Made by a program: the position numbers and the translations under genes
Notes under the pieces: model-generated
Told to the model about the DNA's origin: nothing
The model's input: the letters and a program-made list of their open reading frames with translations, nothing else
Databases searched by the model: none
DNA from: UBA830 sp038146925
GTDB taxonomy: Bacteria; Pseudomonadota; Alphaproteobacteria; MPNO01; UBA830
DNA length: 7,747 nt
Assembly (NCBI GenBank): GCA_038146925.1
Contig: JAYQSP010000012.1
Span: forward strand, 1 to 7,747
Direction: 5' to 3'
Part shown: positions 5,011-7,747 of the stretch, in pieces
Position numbering within the stretch: the first letter of the stretch is position 1
Layout: every line of letters starts with the position of its first letter

Positions 5011-5606
5011 CCGCCTGACGCTCTGCCCCGCCAGGGAATATAGGCCGGGGTTACCGCACGGTAAGACCGATAGGCCTCTCCGTACCGGTCAAGCAGTCGG
5101 CGTTCCTCAAAATACGTGCCGATCAGCAGATAGACGCTCGCCCAGATCGCGGTCGTCAGCGCGAATTCGCTCTGGGCATGCCCCCACAGGACCAGAAACA
5201 GGCCGCTATAGAGCGGATGACGGACATAGCGGTGCAGCCCGTCGATGCGGAGTTCCTCGTCTTCCGCCGCGGCGGGTTGCCGAAGCTGGGTCGTCCCGAG
5301 AAACCGGCCACGATCGTATCCCAGAAGCGCGACGCCGATCACGATCAGACCGGTCAGAGTGAGCGCATCGCCGGCCCAGCGCAGTTCCGGCGCCAGACCC
5401 CGCGGCGGCGAATCGCCGAGCAGGGACCGCCCCAGCCACCAGATCGCGCCCAGGTGAACGGCGGCGAATCCGTTATAGGCCAGCCGGTGCCAGCGCCCGA
5501 GCCGCAATCGCCCTTTGACCGATTCGGCCGCGAGAACGGAATGCACCAATCCGAAGGAAGCCCAGCCGAGCGCGTAGTATAAATGTTCGGTCAGAATTTC
5601 GGACAC
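5007..5606 (-). CDS. NnrU / isoprenylcysteine methyltransferase-like membrane protein
   Basis: A 199-residue integral membrane protein with about five hydrophobic segments (roughly 10-27, 42-62, 78-98, 130-145 and 148-165). The C-terminal third has the hallmark pattern of the ICMT/phospholipid methyltransferase-like superfamily: RYVRHPLYSGLFLVLWG, then FEERRLLDRYGEAYRSYR and a closing VTPAYIPW. The N-terminal FGLVHSVLAA recalls NnrU and methanethiol S-methyltransferase (MddA)-like proteins. These families transfer methyl groups from S-adenosylmethionine at the membrane, but the substrate here is unknown. The start is GTG at 5606, only four bases after the hldE stop, with no separate ribosome binding site, so it is probably translationally coupled to hldE as the last gene of the heptose operon. 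Confidence 0.82.
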   Translation of the reverse strand: MSEILTEHLYYALGWASFGLVHSVLAAESVKGRLRLGRWHRLAYNGFAAVHLGAIWWLGRSLLGDSPPRGLAPELRWAGDALTLTGLIVIGVALLGYDRGRFLGTTQLRQPAAAEDEELRIDGLHRYVRHPLYSGLFLVLWGHAQSEFALTTAIWASVYLLIGTYFEERRLLDRYGEAYRSYRAVTPAYIPWRGRASGG

Positions 5607-5610
5607 CCCG

Positions 5611-7068
5611 TCAGGGTGCGTTCATGCGGGCGATGGTCGCGGTCGTGCTGAAACCGGGGACGATTTCCGCCAGCACCACCTTGCCGCCATAACCCTGCAC
5701 GAAGTCAGCGCCGACGACGTTTTCGATCGTGTAGTCGGCGCCCTTCACCAGCACGTCGGGCCTGATTTCCTGGAGCAGGCGTTCCGGCGTGTCTTCCTCG
5801 AAGATGATCACAAGGTCGACAGTTTCCAGCGACGACAGCACCGCGGCGCGGGCGTCTTCAGACTGAGTAGGTCGGCTTTCGCCCTTGAGCCGCTTGACCG
5901 ACGCGTCGGAATTCAGCCCGACCACCAGCCGGTCGCAGGCTCCGCGCGCCTGCGACAACAGCGACACATGACCCGGATGCAGCAGATCGAAGCAACCATT
6001 GGTGAAACCGACCTTCTCGCCCCGGTCCTTCCAGGTGCGGATACGGTCGAGCGCGGCGTCGATCGTCGCCGGCGGGCGCGGGCCGGAAGCGTCGCCCGGT
6101 TTATCGAGCTCTGCCTGGATATCTTCGGCATAGGCGACCGCAGTGCCGGTTTTCCCGACCACGATGCCGGCGGCGACATTGGCCAGCTGCGCCGCGTCGA
6201 CAGGCGGCAGACCGGCTGCAATACCGGCGGCCAGCGTCGCGATGACGGTATCGCCGGCGCCGGACACGTCGAACACCTCGCGGGCACGCGACGGAAAATG
6301 ATGGGCGGAATCCCCGGAAATCAGAGACATACCCTGGGCGCCGCGCGTCACGAGCATGGTGTCGATACCCGCATCCGACAGGAGTTTCCGCGCGGCGGCG
6401 GCGATGTCGTCTTCGGTTGCGGGCTCTCCCCCCGCAGCCTCCGACATTTCCTTCAGATTGGGGGTGATCAGCGTCGCCCCGGCATAACGCGCGAAATCGC
6501 GCGACTTGGGATCGACGATCGCGGGTTTTCCAGCCGTGCGCGCAATCTCGATCACGCGGGATGCCAGTCGGTCTGTCACTACCCCCTTGCCGTAGTCGGA
6601 GATTATCACCAGCGCGGCATCCTGCAGTCCGGTCGCGACCGCGGCTACCAGATCGTCGGCGATGGCGTCCGATATCGGCGTCGTAATTTCACGATCTGCC
6701 CGCAGAAGTTGCTGGCCGCCTGCGACGTAGCGGATCTTGCTGGTGGTCGGACGGTCCTTCTCGACAGTCAGACTGTGCGACACGCCGCCGAGATCGCGCA
6801 GCAGCAGATCGACATCGCCGGCGATGTCGTCGTCGCCCACGACGCTGATCAAATCAACCGATGCCCCAAGCGACACCAGATTGCGGACCACGTTTCCGGC
6901 GCCGCCGAGCATCGCCGTTTCGTTCTGCACCCGGCAGACCGGGATCGGCGCTTCGGGCGACACGCGGGTAACCTCGCCATAGACGAAACGGTCGAGCATC
7001 ACGTCGCCGACGCACACAACGCGCGCGGACGTCAGCGCCGCTACCTGTTCGGGGGTGGCGACATTCAT
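5611..7068 (-). CDS. hldE: Bifunctional heptose 7-phosphate kinase / heptose 1-phosphate adenylyltransferase HldE
   Basis: A 485-residue bifunctional enzyme (E. coli HldE is 477). The N-terminal PfkB-type kinase domain (about 1-320) phosphorylates D-glycero-D-manno-heptose 7-phosphate at C1. It shows VVCVGDVMLDRFVYGEV, LGGAGNVVRNL, IISDYGKGVV, ITPNLKE, and the PfkB signature DVSGAGDT near 270 with the catalytic Asp. The C-terminal nucleotidyltransferase domain (about 345-485) makes ADP-heptose from heptose 1-phosphate and ATP, with FTNGCFDLLHPGH (the HxGH motif at 364-367) and FSTTATI near the end. Between the two steps GmhB must remove the C7 phosphate; no gmhB is visible here. I prefer ATG 7068, one base after the gmhA stop, because it matches the length of family N-termini. 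ATG 7095 is in frame, adds nine residues and would overlap gmhA by 26 bases. The gene sits between gmhA and the NnrU-like gene in one operon. Confidence 0.95.
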   Translation of the reverse strand: MNVATPEQVAALTSARVVCVGDVMLDRFVYGEVTRVSPEAPIPVCRVQNETAMLGGAGNVVRNLVSLGASVDLISVVGDDDIAGDVDLLLRDLGGVSHSLTVEKDRPTTSKIRYVAGGQQLLRADREITTPISDAIADDLVAAVATGLQDAALVIISDYGKGVVTDRLASRVIEIARTAGKPAIVDPKSRDFARYAGATLITPNLKEMSEAAGGEPATEDDIAAAARKLLSDAGIDTMLVTRGAQGMSLISGDSAHHFPSRAREVFDVSGAGDTVIATLAAGIAAGLPPVDAAQLANVAAGIVVGKTGTAVAYAEDIQAELDKPGDASGPRPPATIDAALDRIRTWKDRGEKVGFTNGCFDLLHPGHVSLLSQARGACDRLVVGLNSDASVKRLKGESRPTQSEDARAAVLSSLETVDLVIIFEEDTPERLLQEIRPDVLVKGADYTIENVVGADFVQGYGGKVVLAEIVPGFSTTATIARMNAP

Positions 7069-7069
7069 G

Positions 7070-7639
7070 TCAGGCGCACTTCTGTTCGAGGACATCGCAC
7101 AGCATCTGGCCCAGCGTGATGTGCATTTCCTGAATGCGCGCCGTCGTCTCCGAAGGGACGATCAGGATCGGATCGGCGAGACCCACCAATTTGCCGCCGT
7201 CTTTACCGGTCAACGCCGCCGGCGTCACGTTCATCTCGCGGGCGGTTTCCAGCGCCAGCGTGACGTTGGGGCTCTGCCCCGACGTGGTGATGCCGATCGC
7301 GACGTCGCCCGGTTTGCACAGGGCTTCGACCTGGCGCGAAAATACGATGTCGTATCCGAAATCGTTCGCCGCGGCGGTCAACAGCGACGTATCGGTCGTA
7401 AATGCGATCGCCGGCAGCGCCCTGCGGTTGACCTTGTAACGGCACACCAGTTCGGTCGCGAGATGCTGAGCATCGCCGGCACTGCCGCCATTGCCGAAAA
7501 ACACCAGTTTGTTGCCTGCGTCGATCGCCGCCGCGCTGATCTCGGCAAGACGAATGAACTCCGTTTTCAGTGCGCGGGTCGCCGCCACGACGGCGTCGTG
7601 CTCGTCCAGTTCGGCGTCGAAATAGGCGTCGAGATCCAT
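7070..7639 (-). CDS. gmhA: D-sedoheptulose 7-phosphate isomerase GmhA
   Basis: A 189-residue cytosolic SIS-domain isomerase that converts sedoheptulose 7-phosphate to D-glycero-D-manno-heptose 7-phosphate, the first step to ADP-heptose for the lipopolysaccharide core. Family signatures are FFGNGGSAGDAQHLATEL (47-64, phosphate-binding loop plus His59 and Glu63), the AFTTDTSLLTA segment (79-89), GITTSGQSPN (116-125) and RIQEMHITLGQ (168-178). Gln170 matches the conserved active-site Gln, but position 178 is Gln where I expect the family's His (His180 in E. coli). GGGGA lies about seven bases before the ATG, overlapping the stop of the preceding frame. The next gene, hldE, begins at the gmhA stop, so the two are cotranscribed and probably coupled. 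Because of the substitution, a related SIS-family sugar isomerase remains possible, though the hldE neighbour argues for GmhA. Confidence 0.93.
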   Translation of the reverse strand: MDLDAYFDAELDEHDAVVAATRALKTEFIRLAEISAAAIDAGNKLVFFGNGGSAGDAQHLATELVCRYKVNRRALPAIAFTTDTSLLTAAANDFGYDIVFSRQVEALCKPGDVAIGITTSGQSPNVTLALETAREMNVTPAALTGKDGGKLVGLADPILIVPSETTARIQEMHITLGQMLCDVLEQKCA

Positions 7640-7642
7640 GGA

Positions 7643-7747
7643 TTATTCCCCGTTTCCACTGGATAGCGCATTTTGGGCGCTCGCGGAATCCCTCAGCGCG
7701 TCGATCATCGCTGCCTCTAGCGTCAGGAAATGGGCTTCCCAGGTCCC
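7643..7747 (-). CDS. C-terminal end of an unidentified upstream gene of the heptose operon
   Basis: From the right window edge a minus-strand frame runs 34 codons to TAA at 7645-7643, three bases before the gmhA start. The visible tail begins GTWEAHFLTLEAAMIDALRD and looks like an amphipathic helix followed by a flexible hydrophilic end. The tight spacing and the gmhA ribosome binding site overlapping its last codons suggest an operon gene. The fragment is too short to identify; a gene for lipopolysaccharide or sugar metabolism would fit the place. Another minus-strand frame is also open here, so the call rests on position. Confidence 0.5.
   Translation of the reverse strand, partial: GTWEAHFLTLEAAMIDALRDSASAQNALSSGNGE

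Noticed and set aside
5968..7119. Long plus-strand open frame (383 codons) opposite hldE
   Set aside because: It is a shadow of hldE, whose two domains and motifs are unmistakable. The antisense product shows no family features.

Overview
The window is high-GC, tightly packed DNA that looks like an alphaproteobacterial chromosome. The main reasons are an MmcB-type DNA repair gene with an SOS box of the alphaproteobacterial direct-repeat form (GTTC-N7-GTTC), a stand-alone CheY-like receiver of a type I associate with this class, and a heptose operon for lipopolysaccharide. A Rhodospirillales-like host is my guess from general resemblance, not something the sequence proves. I see no tRNA, rRNA, CRISPR array, insertion sequence or phage gene, and no gene-free stretch above about 160 bases.

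Left part (1-1815). A minus-strand alpha/beta hydrolase (138-1052) is followed by the possible start of another minus-strand gene at the window edge. Divergent from the hydrolase is a short plus-strand gene of unknown function (1186-1395). It has a plausible sigma-70 promoter and a perfect 10-bp inverted repeat near its predicted transcription start. A strong terminator-like hairpin separates it from a TTG-started YciI-family gene (1468-1782).

Middle part (1815-4511). On the minus strand lie a single-domain CheY-like response regulator (1815-2189) and an apparent three-gene unit reading 3942 to 2286: two paralogous small precursors with twin-arginine-like leaders and a shared C-terminal core (GKGNPWCNKGG), then a TPR-methyltransferase fusion. 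I recognise no named family for the two small genes; they are the best candidate here for something undescribed. Divergent from them is mmcB (plus strand), whose likely start codon lies inside a LexA-type box.

Right part (4512-7747). A small cysteine-containing lipoprotein (plus strand) converges with a minus-strand operon. That operon reads, in transcription order: the tail of an unidentified gene, gmhA, hldE, and a NnrU/isoprenylcysteine-methyltransferase-like membrane protein. GmhA and HldE together supply isomerase, kinase and adenylyltransferase steps from sedoheptulose 7-phosphate towards ADP-heptose for the lipopolysaccharide inner core. The GmhA copy carries Gln where I expect a catalytic/metal-site His.
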